A stretch of 27,390 nt of DNA from DATJYV01 sp035499415 (lineage in GTDB: Bacteria > Bacteroidota > Ignavibacteria > UBA10030), in assembly GCA_035499415.1 (NCBI GenBank), contig DATJYV010000100.1, positions 1 to 27,390 on the forward strand, read 5' to 3'. The position numbers and the translations under genes were made by a program. Of this stretch, positions 14,406 to 22,719 are shown in pieces. Position 1 is the first letter of the stretch, and each line of letters opens with the position of its first letter. Under the pieces are notes generated by a model. It saw only the letters and a list, made by a program, of their open reading frames with translations. It made no database searches and had not been told where the DNA came from.

Positions 14406-15019
14406 TTCTCGTCCTCGACAATTACGATTCCTTCACTTTCAACCTCGTCCAATACCTCGGCGAGCTTGGGATGAATCTCGAAGTTCTCCGGAACGATTCG
14501 CGTTCGGTGGATCAAATTCGGGAGATGCGCCCCGGGGCAGTCGTCATCTCCCCCGGCCCGTGCACTCCCCGGGAAGCAGGAATTTCAGTTCCACTCGTGC
14601 GGGCTCTCCATCGGGAGGTTCCCATCCTCGGCGTCTGCCTGGGCCATCAGGCGGTTGGAGAGGCCTTTGGGGGGAATATCGTCCGCGCCGATGCCATCTT
14701 TCACGGCAAGACTTCTTTGGTCCATCACGACGGCGCGGGTTTGTTCGCAAAACTTCCCTCTCCACTTGTCGGAACCCGGTATCATTCTCTCATCGTCGAA
14801 CGTCAATCTCTCCCCGCCGACCTTGTCGTGACCGCCTGGACGGCGGACGGAGTGATCATGGGTTTGCGGCATAGGCGTTATCCGACGTACGGCGTTCAAT
14901 TTCACCCCGAATCGATTGCCACCCCGCAAGGGAAGACCATTCTGTCGAACTTTCTCTCGCTGGCCCTGCAGGGCACGGCCGGTCCGAATCAGGAAAAAGG
15001 CATATATGAACAACGATAA
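14402..15019 (+). CDS. trpG: Anthranilate synthase component II (glutamine amidotransferase), 205 aa
   Basis: This is a class I glutamine amidotransferase that supplies ammonia to TrpE. The N-terminus ILVLDNYDSFTFNLVQYLGE and VISPGPCTPREAG are typical of TrpG/PabA. The catalytic triad is C79 (GVCLGHQ), H168 and E170 (VQFHPESI). Position and overlap with trpE support the trpG name; such subunits often serve PabB as well, which cannot be excluded. The C-terminal end (GPNQEKGIYEQR) overlaps the start of the next gene by 14 bases, so the last residues share sequence with that gene's beginning and ribosome site. Confidence 0.95.
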   Translation: MILVLDNYDSFTFNLVQYLGELGMNLEVLRNDSRSVDQIREMRPGAVVISPGPCTPREAGISVPLVRALHREVPILGVCLGHQAVGEAFGGNIVRADAIFHGKTSLVHHDGAGLFAKLPSPLVGTRYHSLIVERQSLPADLVVTAWTADGVIMGLRHRRYPTYGVQFHPESIATPQGKTILSNFLSLALQGTAGPNQEKGIYEQR

Positions 15020-15722
15020 TAACCGCACGTCCTACGACGATTTTCAGGACACGCAACTGCGCAAGATCCTCGGAACGCAGGAAGATATCTGGCGGGTCTT
15101 CCGCATCATCGCGGAATTTGTCGAGGGCTTTACGATGATGTCACAGCAGGAGCACCTCGTTACAATCTTCGGTTCCGCGCGGACTCATTCCGGCACTCAA
15201 TACTACGACATGGCGGTCAACGTTGCCCGGGAACTTGTGAAGCGCGGTTTTAACATCATGACGGGCGGCGGCCCCGGCATCATGGAGGCGGGAAATCGGG
15301 GGGCCCAGGCGCAGGGGGGCGCATCGGTCGGCGTGAACATCGACCTTCCGCACGAACAGCAATCGAACCCCCATGTCGACAAGAACCGCATGATCCGATT
15401 CCGGCATTTTTTCGTCCGGAAGGTGATGTTCGTAAAGTACGCCCACGGGTTCGTCGTCCTTCCCGGCGGATTTGGCACGCTCGACGAATTTTTTGAATCG
15501 ATCACCCTCATCCAAACACACAAGGTCCGCCCGTTTCCCGTCGTCCTGATGGGTAAAGAGTACTGGAAAGGCCTCATCGAATGGATTCGCGGGCCGATGC
15601 TGAGTGCGGGCATGATTTCCGAGGAAGACCTCGACCTGTTCTACATCACCGATGACCCGGCGGAGGCTGCCGAGCGAATAGCCGAATTCGACCGAAAACA
15701 TCCTGCTGTGACGAATTTTTAG
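15006..15722 (+). CDS. LOG-family nucleotide 5'-monophosphate phosphoribohydrolase-like protein (TIGR00730), 238 aa
   Basis: LOG proteins cleave the base from nucleoside 5'-monophosphates (cytokinin-activating enzymes in plants, nucleotide-hydrolysing house-cleaning or cytokinin-producing enzymes in bacteria). The two motifs that define the family are present: MTGGGPGIMEAGNRGA and VLPGGFGTLDEFFE. The N-terminus before VTIFGSAR is about 50 residues long and acidic/polar, as in the longer bacterial branch. The ATG at 15006 lies inside the end of trpG, with an AGGAAAAAGG ribosome site at 14991-15000. Co-transcription with trpEG is likely, but a functional link is not evident. The TAG stop at 15720-15722 is followed by an imperfect hairpin. 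Confidence 0.9.
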   Translation: MNNDNNRTSYDDFQDTQLRKILGTQEDIWRVFRIIAEFVEGFTMMSQQEHLVTIFGSARTHSGTQYYDMAVNVARELVKRGFNIMTGGGPGIMEAGNRGAQAQGGASVGVNIDLPHEQQSNPHVDKNRMIRFRHFFVRKVMFVKYAHGFVVLPGGFGTLDEFFESITLIQTHKVRPFPVVLMGKEYWKGLIEWIRGPMLSAGMISEEDLDLFYITDDPAEAAERIAEFDRKHPAVTNF

Positions 15723-15733
15723 CATTTCATTTT

Positions 15734-15769
15734 CCTGCGGATGGCGCATCATTCGCGGCGCCTTGCAGG
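15734..15769 (+). other. Imperfect hairpin after the LOG-family gene
   Basis: CCTGC (15734-15738) pairs with GCAGG (15765-15769), and GGCGC (15743-15747) pairs with GCGCC (15758-15762), separated by a small internal loop. No T-run follows, so it is not a standard intrinsic terminator. It may protect the mRNA 3' end or act with Rho. Confidence 0.4.
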
Positions 15770-15781
15770 TGACGGAAGTGC

Positions 15782-15810
15782 TTGCTTCTGGCGAACGAAT
15801 TCGATATATT
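15782..15810 (+). promoter_or_regulatory. Promoter of the rimP-nusA-infB operon
   Basis: TTGCTT (15782-15787) is followed after exactly 17 bases by TATATT (15805-15810). The transcription start should be near 15817, about 50 bases before rimP and nine bases before the hairpin described next. This is the same -10 and spacing as the two tRNA promoters, consistent with strong growth-linked expression. Confidence 0.75.
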
Positions 15811-15825
15811 AGAAGTGTTAGTTTG

Positions 15826-15854
15826 ATAGCCCGCTGTAACGGGCTATTTTTTTT
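15826..15854 (+). terminator. Intrinsic terminator/attenuator in the rimP leader
   Basis: ATAGCCCG (15826-15833) and CGGGCTAT (15840-15847) form a perfect 8-bp stem with loop CTGTAA. Counting the last stem base, the T-run is eight long (15847-15854). The hairpin lies between the promoter and the rimP ATG at 15867, so it can stop transcripts about 38 bases long and allow the operon only by read-through. NusA, encoded in this operon, is known to increase pausing and termination at such hairpins, which suggests feedback control (inference). Confidence 0.75.
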
Positions 15855-15866
15855 GGACACAGAAAA

Positions 15867-16322
15867 ATGACGGACATTGTAACGAAAATAGCGGAATTGG
15901 CGCGTCCGATGCTGGACCGGCAGGGGGCCTTTCAGGTCGATCTCGCCGTCCGAAGCGACCGGGGGCGGAAAATTGTGCAGGTTCTTGCGGATACGGATGA
16001 GGGTATTACGATCAGCCAGTGTGCAGAGATCAGCCGGGAGTTGGGAAAGGCCCTGGATGAAGCCGATGTCATTCAAGGGGCGTATGATGTCGAGGTCTCG
16101 TCCCCGGGCCTTGAGCGGCCCTTGCGTCTTTTGCGCCAGTACAGAAAAAATGTCGGGCGCACTTTTAGGGTCCGATACGCAGAAGGGTCGGATGTTGTCG
16201 AGTTGGTTGCCCCGTTGACCGATGTTGACGGGAACCGTCTCACCTTCACGAGGCCGGAGATGTCCCCCATCACCCTGACGTTTGACGCGATCCTGGAGTC
16301 CAAGGAAGTCCTCCCCTGGTAG
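15867..16322 (+). CDS. rimP: Ribosome maturation factor RimP, 151 aa
   Basis: RimP assists assembly of the 30S subunit. The two-domain layout is seen: an alpha/beta N-domain (KIVQVLADTDEGITISQCAEISRELGKALD) and a C-terminal Sm-like barrel. The signature YDVEVSSPGLERPLR, around residues 72-86, links them. The length of 151 is typical. The ATG at 15867 has only a weak GGA upstream. The position directly before nusA is the conserved bacterial order. The gap to nusA is 21 bases and contains a GGAG-like ribosome site (GCGGAGAAAG, about 16331). Confidence 0.95.
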   Translation: MTDIVTKIAELARPMLDRQGAFQVDLAVRSDRGRKIVQVLADTDEGITISQCAEISRELGKALDEADVIQGAYDVEVSSPGLERPLRLLRQYRKNVGRTFRVRYAEGSDVVELVAPLTDVDGNRLTFTRPEMSPITLTFDAILESKEVLPW

Positions 16323-16343
16323 GGGCATTTAGCGGAGAAAGAT

Positions 16344-17705
16344 ATGAATCACGAGATCGTTGAATCGTTCGCCCAGATGGCGAGAGAGAAAGGCATGGAC
16401 CGGGATATCCTCATCGGCATCATCGAGGATATTTTCGGCATGATGGTCAAGAAGAAGTACGGTCTCACCGTTCGATTCGACGTCGTGGTAAACATGGACA
16501 AGGGAGATATTGAGATCTATCTGGAGAAGGACGTCGTCGAGAATGTCGAAGATCCGTCGACCCAGATCACGCCCGCGGGCGTCAAGGAAAAAACGGGCGA
16601 GAATCTTGAAGTCGGTGAAGAGTTCGTTGAGATCGTCCCGCTTTCGGAGTTCGGCCGCCGCCTGGTCGTAAGCGCAAAACAGAATCTGAACCAGCGCATC
16701 AAGGAGATCGAGCGCGAAGCGGTGTTCAACGAGTATTCCTCGACGCTGGGCGAGATCGTCGTCGGGGAGATATACCAGATCCGGAAGGGGAAGGGAGAGA
16801 TCCTCGTCATCCATAACAAGAACGAGCTCATCCTCCCGCGCAGCGAACAAATCTACAAGGAGCGGTACAAGAAGGGGGATACAATTCGTGCCGTCGTCAA
16901 GGAGGTGCGCAAAGGGTCCGGGAATCCGCTGGTCATCATATCCAGGACCGACCCGCAATTTCTCATCCGATTATTCGAGATCGAGATTCCGGAAATCTAC
17001 GACGGCATTATCGAGATCAAGCGGATTGCGCGCGAACCGGGAGACCGGGCGAAGGTCGCCGTTCTGTCGCACGACGACCGCATCGATGCCGTCGGCGCGT
17101 GCGTCGGAATGAAGGGAGTCCGCATTCACGCGATCGTCCGGGAGTTGAACAACGAAAATATCGACGTCATCAACTACACCGAAGACACGACGATGTTCAT
17201 CCAGCGTTCGCTGGCCCCCGCCAAGCTGAAGGAAATCCAGGTTGATGCCGAAAACAAAAAGGCATCGGTCCTTGTCGCAGTCGACCAGGTCTCTCTGGCG
17301 ATCGGCAAGGGAGGGCAAAACGTGCGGCTCGCATCCAAGCTCACCGGATTTGACATCCAGGTTCTGAAGGAAGGGGGAGAAGAAGAGGAGTACGACATGG
17401 ACCTCTCCGAGTTCCGCGAGGAGCTGGGAGACGTCTTGTTCCACAAGTTCTTCGACGAAGGATACGAAACGGTCCGCGACGTCATCGAATCTTCGAAAGA
17501 AGAAATCGTGAGCGCTCTCGGTATCGAAGGGGAGAAAGTGGACGAGATTGTTGTGATGCTCAAGAAGGGGCTCGAAGAGGCGGAGGTGGAAAACGAGGAG
17601 GAGGCGTCGTCCGCCCTTCCAAAGGCGGCGGGCGCGCCCGTGGCGGAACCGGTTGAACATGCGGCGAACGTGGAGCCGAAGCAAAGTGAGCCCCCTGCGG
17701 AATAA
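16344..17705 (+). CDS. nusA: Transcription termination/antitermination factor NusA, 453 aa
   Basis: NusA binds RNA polymerase and nascent RNA and modulates pausing, termination and antitermination. The order of domains is an N-terminal polymerase-binding domain (about residues 1-130, with the EAVFNEYSSTLGEIV transition), an S1 domain (about 131-200), KH1 (about 215-275, with the GACVGMKGVRI loop) and KH2 (about 285-345, with AIGKGGQNVRLA). A helical C-terminal segment follows (LGDVLFHKFFDEGYETVRDVIE…), looking like a helix-hairpin-helix unit. The last 35 residues are acidic and Ala/Pro-rich and probably unstructured. The E. coli-type pair of acidic repeats is not present. infB starts five bases after the stop. 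Confidence 0.97.
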   Translation: MNHEIVESFAQMAREKGMDRDILIGIIEDIFGMMVKKKYGLTVRFDVVVNMDKGDIEIYLEKDVVENVEDPSTQITPAGVKEKTGENLEVGEEFVEIVPLSEFGRRLVVSAKQNLNQRIKEIEREAVFNEYSSTLGEIVVGEIYQIRKGKGEILVIHNKNELILPRSEQIYKERYKKGDTIRAVVKEVRKGSGNPLVIISRTDPQFLIRLFEIEIPEIYDGIIEIKRIAREPGDRAKVAVLSHDDRIDAVGACVGMKGVRIHAIVRELNNENIDVINYTEDTTMFIQRSLAPAKLKEIQVDAENKKASVLVAVDQVSLAIGKGGQNVRLASKLTGFDIQVLKEGGEEEEYDMDLSEFREELGDVLFHKFFDEGYETVRDVIESSKEEIVSALGIEGEKVDEIVVMLKKGLEEAEVENEEEASSALPKAAGAPVAEPVEHAANVEPKQSEPPAE

Positions 17706-17710
17706 GCAGT

Positions 17711-20311
17711 ATGAGTGACAAGAAAACAAAAATCTATAATCTCGCCAAGGAGCTTAACCTCTCCAGCGAAACCATTCTGGACTTCCTGAAGAAGAAGGGG
17801 TTCGAAGTAAAGAACCACATGAGCGTGGTGAACGAGGAAGCAGTCCACACGGTAATGGGTCACTTCAAGAAGGAGAAGGATGTCGCAGAGCGGCATCAAA
17901 AGAAGATCCAGGAGTTCCGGTCCTCGCGGAAGAAGGAGCCGTCCGACAAACCCGAAAAGAAAGCGACGGGCGCGGAAGAGGCAGAGGCGCTCCCTGTCGT
18001 CGAACAGAAGCCCGAGCACGCGGCGGAGATTCCCGAGCCGGTGATGGCTGCCGCTCCCGCCGCAGGCGTTGAAGCTGAAATCGCGACTTCTCCGGCAATC
18101 CAGGCAAAAGCGCCGGAGGCGCCGCCGGTCAAGGTGCCCGAGCCGGAGATCCGGCCTGCGAGAGTGGAAGCGCGCTCTCCGCTCGAGGTTGCCGTCGCGC
18201 GTACGCAGCGCGGGCTGACGATCAAGGGCAAGATGGAGCTCGAAAAGCCCGCTCCGCCGGCGACGACCGAGGAAGACGACAAGAAAAAGAAGAAGAAAAA
18301 GAAAAAAGTCCGGGAAGACACCAAGCGGGTCAAGATCGCCCCGGCGCCGACGGGCGAAGACGAAGAAGCGAAACTGCGGAAGCGAAAGAAAACGCGACGG
18401 GCCGAGGTCAACGAAGTTGAAGTCGCAAAGGCGATCAAGGAGACGCTCTCGGAGATGAGCGAAGATTCGGCAGCGTCCCGTGCCGCGATCAAGCGTCGGA
18501 AGAAAGAGAAACGCGAGGAGGAACAGCAGAAAATCCTCGACGAAATCGAGCGGGATAAAACGCGTATCCGGGTCACGGAATACGTCACGGTCGGGGAACT
18601 CGCGAACCTGATGCGTGTTTCGGTCGCCGAAGTGATCCAGAAGATCATGGCGCTCGGCATCATGGTCTCCATCAATCAGCGACTGGACAAGGACACCATC
18701 ACGCTGGTTGCGGACGAATTCGGCTTCCAGGTTTCATTCGAACATGAATTCACGGCCGACGAGCTTCACGACGAGGAGGATGCGCCCGAGTCGCTCGAGC
18801 CCCGCCCGCCGGTGGTAACGATCATGGGTCACGTCGATCACGGAAAAACGTCGCTCCTCGATTACATCCGGCGGACGAATGTGGTTGCTGGAGAGTCCGG
18901 CGGCATCACCCAGCATATCGGTGCCTACGAGGTCACGCTCGACGGTAACAAGCAGATCACGTTCCTCGACACGCCCGGCCACGAGGCGTTCACGGCCATG
19001 CGGGCTCGCGGCGCACAAGTGACCGACATTGTGGTGCTCGTCGTCGCCGCGGACGATGCAGTCATGCCGCAGACCCTTGAGGCGATTAGTCATGCCCAGG
19101 CCGCAAACGTTCCGATGATCGTGGCCATCAATAAAATTGACAAGCCCGAAGCGAATGCCGAACGCATCAAGCAGCAGCTCGCCGAGCGGGGACTTCTCGT
19201 CGAGGAATACGGCGGTAAGGCGCAGGCAGTCGAACTTTCGGCGCGGACGGGTCTTCACGTTGAACAGCTTATGGAGAAGATTCTTCTGGAAGCGGAGGTC
19301 CTCGACCTGAAGGCAAATCCCAACCGTCATGCTCGGGGCGTTGTGGTCGAAGCCGAGCTGGACAAGGGAAAAGGAATCACCGCAACGGTTCTCGTTCAGA
19401 AGGGAACGATGAGGATAGGCGATTCGTTTGTTTGCGGCGTCCGGAGCGGGCGCATCAGGGCGATGTTTGACGAACGCGGCCAGCGGATCGAAAGCGCAAA
19501 GCCCTCGCAGCCCGTCCAGGCGATCGGTTTTGACGGCATCCCGCAGGCAGGCGATGCGATCGTTGTGCTCGAGGATGAACGCCTCGCGCGGGACATCAGC
19601 ATCCAGCGTCAGCAATTGAAGAGAGAACAGGATTTCCGCCAGAACCGCCGTGTAACCCTCGACGATATTTCCAAACAGATCAAGGAAGGCCAGGTGCGCG
19701 ACCTGCCGGTCATCGTCAAGGCCGACGTCGACGGCTCTGCCGAGGCCCTGTCGGATTCCCTCATGAAACTCTCCACGGGCGAAGTGAAGGTGCATGTGAT
19801 TCATAAGGGCGTCGGGGGTATCTCGGAATCGGATGTGATCCTCGCCGTTGCATCGCGGGCGGTCATCATCGGTTTCCACGTCCGGCCGAACCTCAAAGCC
19901 CGCCAGCTCGCCCAGCAGGAAGACATCGACATCCGCCTGTACAGCATCATCTACGATGCCATCAACGAAGTCCGGAATGCGCTGGAGGGAATGCTCGCGC
20001 CAACGGTTTCGGAGGAAGTCACCGCGACCGTCGATATTCGCGAGACATTCAAGATATCAAAAGTCGGGACAATCGCCGGATGTTACGTCAAGGACGGGAA
20101 GATCACCCGCAACAACAAGGTCCGCCTCATCCGGGACGGCATTGAAATTTTCAACGGCACCCTCGCATCCCTCAAGCGTTTCAAGGACGATGTGCGTGAG
20201 GTTGAGCAGGGATTCGAATGCGGCATCGGGCTCGAGAATTTCAACGACATCAAAGTCGGCGACGTGTTAGAATCATATCAGCAAGTGGAAGTGAAAAGAA
20301 AGCTGGAATGA
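17711..20311 (+). CDS. infB: Translation initiation factor IF-2, 866 aa
   Basis: IF-2 is the GTPase that brings initiator tRNA to the ribosome. The start holds a short IF-2N module (KIYNLAKELNLSSETILDFLKKKGFEV), then a long low-complexity linker (about residues 70-270) rich in Ala, Pro, Glu and Lys, including nine consecutive lysines. A second IF-2N module follows (about 280-330, VTVGELANLMRVSVAEVIQKI). The G domain has G1 GHVDHGKT at 373-380, G3 DTPGH at 420-424 and G4 NKID at 474-477. The C-terminal domains II-IV follow, ending with GFECGIGLENFNDIKVGDVL. A single start at ATG 17711 is used here; internal starts giving shorter isoforms, as in E. coli, cannot be judged. The length suits a long-linker IF-2. 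Confidence 0.98.
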   Translation: MSDKKTKIYNLAKELNLSSETILDFLKKKGFEVKNHMSVVNEEAVHTVMGHFKKEKDVAERHQKKIQEFRSSRKKEPSDKPEKKATGAEEAEALPVVEQKPEHAAEIPEPVMAAAPAAGVEAEIATSPAIQAKAPEAPPVKVPEPEIRPARVEARSPLEVAVARTQRGLTIKGKMELEKPAPPATTEEDDKKKKKKKKKVREDTKRVKIAPAPTGEDEEAKLRKRKKTRRAEVNEVEVAKAIKETLSEMSEDSAASRAAIKRRKKEKREEEQQKILDEIERDKTRIRVTEYVTVGELANLMRVSVAEVIQKIMALGIMVSINQRLDKDTITLVADEFGFQVSFEHEFTADELHDEEDAPESLEPRPPVVTIMGHVDHGKTSLLDYIRRTNVVAGESGGITQHIGAYEVTLDGNKQITFLDTPGHEAFTAMRARGAQVTDIVVLVVAADDAVMPQTLEAISHAQAANVPMIVAINKIDKPEANAERIKQQLAERGLLVEEYGGKAQAVELSARTGLHVEQLMEKILLEAEVLDLKANPNRHARGVVVEAELDKGKGITATVLVQKGTMRIGDSFVCGVRSGRIRAMFDERGQRIESAKPSQPVQAIGFDGIPQAGDAIVVLEDERLARDISIQRQQLKREQDFRQNRRVTLDDISKQIKEGQVRDLPVIVKADVDGSAEALSDSLMKLSTGEVKVHVIHKGVGGISESDVILAVASRAVIIGFHVRPNLKARQLAQQEDIDIRLYSIIYDAINEVRNALEGMLAPTVSEEVTATVDIRETFKISKVGTIAGCYVKDGKITRNNKVRLIRDGIEIFNGTLASLKRFKDDVREVEQGFECGIGLENFNDIKVGDVLESYQQVEVKRKLE

Positions 20312-20326
20312 TCCGGGAGACGGCTC

Positions 20327-20701
20327 ATGTCGGTACGGACGGAACGAGTTGCGTCGATGATCAAAGAAGAGGTCGGACTCCTCTTCCAGCGCAATTTCAG
20401 CATGGAAGAATACGGACTCCTCACGGTAACCGAAGTGCGCGTGAGCCCCGACCTGAGAAATGCGAAGATCTACGTGAGCGTCTTTGGAAATGAGGAGCGC
20501 AAGAAGAAGAGTCTGGCAATGATCGAAGGGCAAAAAGGGTTCGTCAGGTCCGCGCTGGGCAGAAATCTCCGGCTCAAGTTCACGCCGATCGTGACATTCT
20601 ACCTCGACGAAACCATGGATAAAGCGATGCGCATGGAAGACCTCTTCAAAAAGATCCATTCCGGAGAAAACAACGCACCCCGCCCGGAGTCAGAGGAATG
20701 A
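20327..20701 (+). CDS. rbfA: 30S ribosome-binding factor RbfA, 124 aa
   Basis: RbfA is a KH-like cold-shock factor that binds 16S rRNA during 30S maturation. The text RTERVASMIKEEVGLLFQR at the start, VTEVRVSPDLRNAKIYVSVFG and the C-terminal RLKFTPIVTFYLDETMDKAMRM are the family hallmarks. A CGGGAGACGG ribosome site precedes the ATG at 20327. The stop overlaps truB by four bases (ATGA). The order infB-rbfA-truB is the usual bacterial one. Confidence 0.96.
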   Translation: MSVRTERVASMIKEEVGLLFQRNFSMEEYGLLTVTEVRVSPDLRNAKIYVSVFGNEERKKKSLAMIEGQKGFVRSALGRNLRLKFTPIVTFYLDETMDKAMRMEDLFKKIHSGENNAPRPESEE

Positions 20702-21414
20702 TGCCCCGTCCGAATCTTGTCCGAATCGAAGGACCGGGAGAAGTGCTTCTCCTCGATAAGCCGATGGGCTGGTCTTCCTTCGACGTCGTGAGAAAAGTCC
20801 GGTCGATTTTGTCCGTCCGGAAAGTGGGCCATGCGGGGACACTCGACCCCCTTGCCACGGGCCTGCTCATCGTTGCCACCGAAGGCATGACGAAATCGCT
20901 CGAGCGCTTCGCGCTGGAAGAGAAGGAGTACCGGGGCTCGTTCGAGCTGGGGGTCCGGACACCCAGCTTCGACAGCGAAACGGAGGTTACCGAGCGGAGG
21001 GATTATTCCGGGCTGAGCCGGGCCGACATTGTCGCCGCACTGCAGCGACGCGTCGGACGCGGCGTTCAGGTTCCGCCCATGTACTCCGCGGCGAAATTCG
21101 GCGGTCGGCCGCTCTATCGCTACGCGCGGAAAGGAAGGACAGTTGTTCGCGCTGAGCGGGACATCGAGATTCGCAGTTTTGAGCTGGGCAATTTCATCCC
21201 CCCAATCGCGGAGTTCTCCGTGGTTTGCTCCAAAGGTACCTATATCCGGTCTCTTGTCGACGATGTCGGCACTGAGCTGGGTTGCGGTGCCACGCTCCGA
21301 TCCCTGCGCAGGATGCGCATAGGGTCATTCAAAATTGAGGATGCGATGTCCGTGGAGGAGCTGATCGCCCGAAGGGGATCCCGCATGCATGCCTTTCACC
21401 CGGTCCCCGCATGA
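20698..21414 (+). CDS. truB: tRNA pseudouridine(55) synthase TruB, short form without PUA domain, 238 aa
   Basis: TruB makes pseudouridine 55 in the T-loop of tRNAs. The catalytic aspartate is D50 in VGHAGTLDPLATG. GEVLLLDKPMGWSSFDVV lies before it, and PPMYSAAKFGGRPLYRYARKG and SKGTYIRSLVDDVG lie after it. At 238 residues it ends soon after the catalytic domain and lacks the C-terminal PUA-type extension of E. coli TruB (about 314 aa), as in many Bacteroidota relatives. The start has two consecutive ATG codons (20698 and 20701); the first overlaps the rbfA stop. The stop overlaps ribF by four bases. Confidence 0.96.
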   Translation: MMPRPNLVRIEGPGEVLLLDKPMGWSSFDVVRKVRSILSVRKVGHAGTLDPLATGLLIVATEGMTKSLERFALEEKEYRGSFELGVRTPSFDSETEVTERRDYSGLSRADIVAALQRRVGRGVQVPPMYSAAKFGGRPLYRYARKGRTVVRAERDIEIRSFELGNFIPPIAEFSVVCSKGTYIRSLVDDVGTELGCGATLRSLRRMRIGSFKIEDAMSVEELIARRGSRMHAFHPVPA

Positions 21415-22379
21415 AGCGCGCGTTCCGACTGAGCGACATCGTCTTCAACAAGAACAGCGTCGTTTCCGTCGGCCTCTTCGACGGCGTTCACCGGGGTCAT
21501 CGGGTGGTCATTCAGGATGTTGTCCATCGCGCACGGGTACGCGAGGGGAGAAGCGTCATCGTGACGTTCGACCCGCATCCCCGCGAAGTTCTCGGCAAGG
21601 ATACTCAGCCCTTCAAGATTTTGTCCACGGTCGACGAGCGTGCGGATTTCTGCGGGGACCTGGGGATCGACTTGTTCTTCGTTCTTTCGTTCGACTATGA
21701 ATTTTCCCGTCTCTCGTCTCACTTCTTTTTCCAGAAATATCTGATCGAGGGGATCGGCGTGAGCGAGGTTGTCGAAGGTTACGACCATCACTTTGGCCGT
21801 GATCGTGAAGGGGGAGCCGAGGCGCTGCTCCGCCTGGGGAAGGAATTCGATTTTACGTTCGTCGCCCTGAAACCCGTCACGGTGGACGGCGGCATTGTGA
21901 GCAGCTCGCGTATCCGCTCCCTCATCGCCGACGGCGAGGTCGAGAGAAGCGCCTATCTTCTCGGACGGCCGTACGCTCTTGCCGGTACCGTCGTTCCAGG
22001 GGATGGTCGCGGGAAGACGCTGGGTTTCCCGACAGCCAACATCGACCCCGAGAATTCCCGGAAGCTGCTCCCAAAGGATGGGATCTACGTCGTTCAGGTA
22101 GATGTCGAAGGGCGGCGGGAATTCGGGATGACGAGCATTGGCCTCCGGCCGACGTTCCACGAGAGCGGAGACCGCACCGTCGAGGTGAACGTTCTGAATT
22201 TCGACGGAGACCTGTACGGACGGCAGATCCGTATCGCATTTCTCAAACGGCTGCGGGAGGAGCGGAAATTCCGTTCCGTCGACGAATTGGTGAAGCAAAT
22301 GACTCTGGATCGGGAAGCGAGTCAACGATACATCGAAGAGCTTGAGCGGACGTCGGGCCGCACAGCACTGTATTCATAA
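21411..22379 (+). CDS. ribF: Bifunctional riboflavin kinase/FAD synthetase, 322 aa
   Basis: RibF converts riboflavin to FMN and then to FAD. The N-terminal adenylyltransferase half has VGLFDGVHRGHRVVI (about residues 20-34), VTFDPHPREVL and SSSRIRSLI. The C-terminal flavokinase half has PGDGRGKTLGFPTANI (about 199-214), then GIYVV and MTSIGLRPTF…VEVNVLNFDGDLYG. The nucleotide-binding segment, usually of the form GYDFRFG, reads GYDHHFG here, a mild variation. The gene starts within the truB stop (ATGA). A 13-base gap leads to rpsO. RibF between truB and rpsO is the ordinary operon position. Confidence 0.96.
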   Translation: MKRAFRLSDIVFNKNSVVSVGLFDGVHRGHRVVIQDVVHRARVREGRSVIVTFDPHPREVLGKDTQPFKILSTVDERADFCGDLGIDLFFVLSFDYEFSRLSSHFFFQKYLIEGIGVSEVVEGYDHHFGRDREGGAEALLRLGKEFDFTFVALKPVTVDGGIVSSSRIRSLIADGEVERSAYLLGRPYALAGTVVPGDGRGKTLGFPTANIDPENSRKLLPKDGIYVVQVDVEGRREFGMTSIGLRPTFHESGDRTVEVNVLNFDGDLYGRQIRIAFLKRLREERKFRSVDELVKQMTLDREASQRYIEELERTSGRTALYS

Positions 22380-22392
22380 CGGAAGGAACATC

Positions 22393-22662
22393 ATGGCAGC
22401 GACAAAAGAACAAAAAATGGAATTCATCAAGAAGTACGGCAAGGATGCGAAGGACACCGGGAGGCCCGAGGTTCAGATTGCGATTATTACGGCGACGATC
22501 AACGGCCTCTCGCCGCACTTGGACTCTCACAAGAAAGACCATCACTCCCGCATGGGCCTCTTGAAGCTGGTCGGCAAACGCCGCCGGCTGCTCGACTATC
22601 TCATGCGCAAGGACATTAACCGATACCGAAAGATCATCCAGGAACTCGAAATTCGAAAGTAG
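22393..22662 (+). CDS. rpsO: 30S ribosomal protein S15, 89 aa
   Basis: S15 is a primary 16S rRNA-binding protein that helps form the platform of the 30S subunit. The 89-residue length is exactly typical. The sequence shows GRPEVQIAIITATINGLSPHLDSHKKDHHSRMGLLKLVGKRRR in fragments that match S15 strongly (for example TGRPEVQIA and HHSRMGLLKLVGKRR). I use ATG 22393, which has the excellent ribosome site GGAAGGAA at 22381-22388. A further upstream start would overlap ribF and add non-S15 sequence. In E. coli S15 represses its own translation; no equivalent pseudoknot was evaluated here. Confidence 0.97.
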   Translation: MAATKEQKMEFIKKYGKDAKDTGRPEVQIAIITATINGLSPHLDSHKKDHHSRMGLLKLVGKRRRLLDYLMRKDINRYRKIIQELEIRK

Positions 22663-22719
22663 GTTGTCGGTATCGATTCCGAAACTGCTGGCGAAGAGAG
22701 AGGCGAATAAAGGACAAAC

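Noticed and set aside
15734..15769. Intrinsic terminator after the LOG-family gene
   Set aside because: A hairpin exists but no T-run follows, so I list it only as a hairpin.
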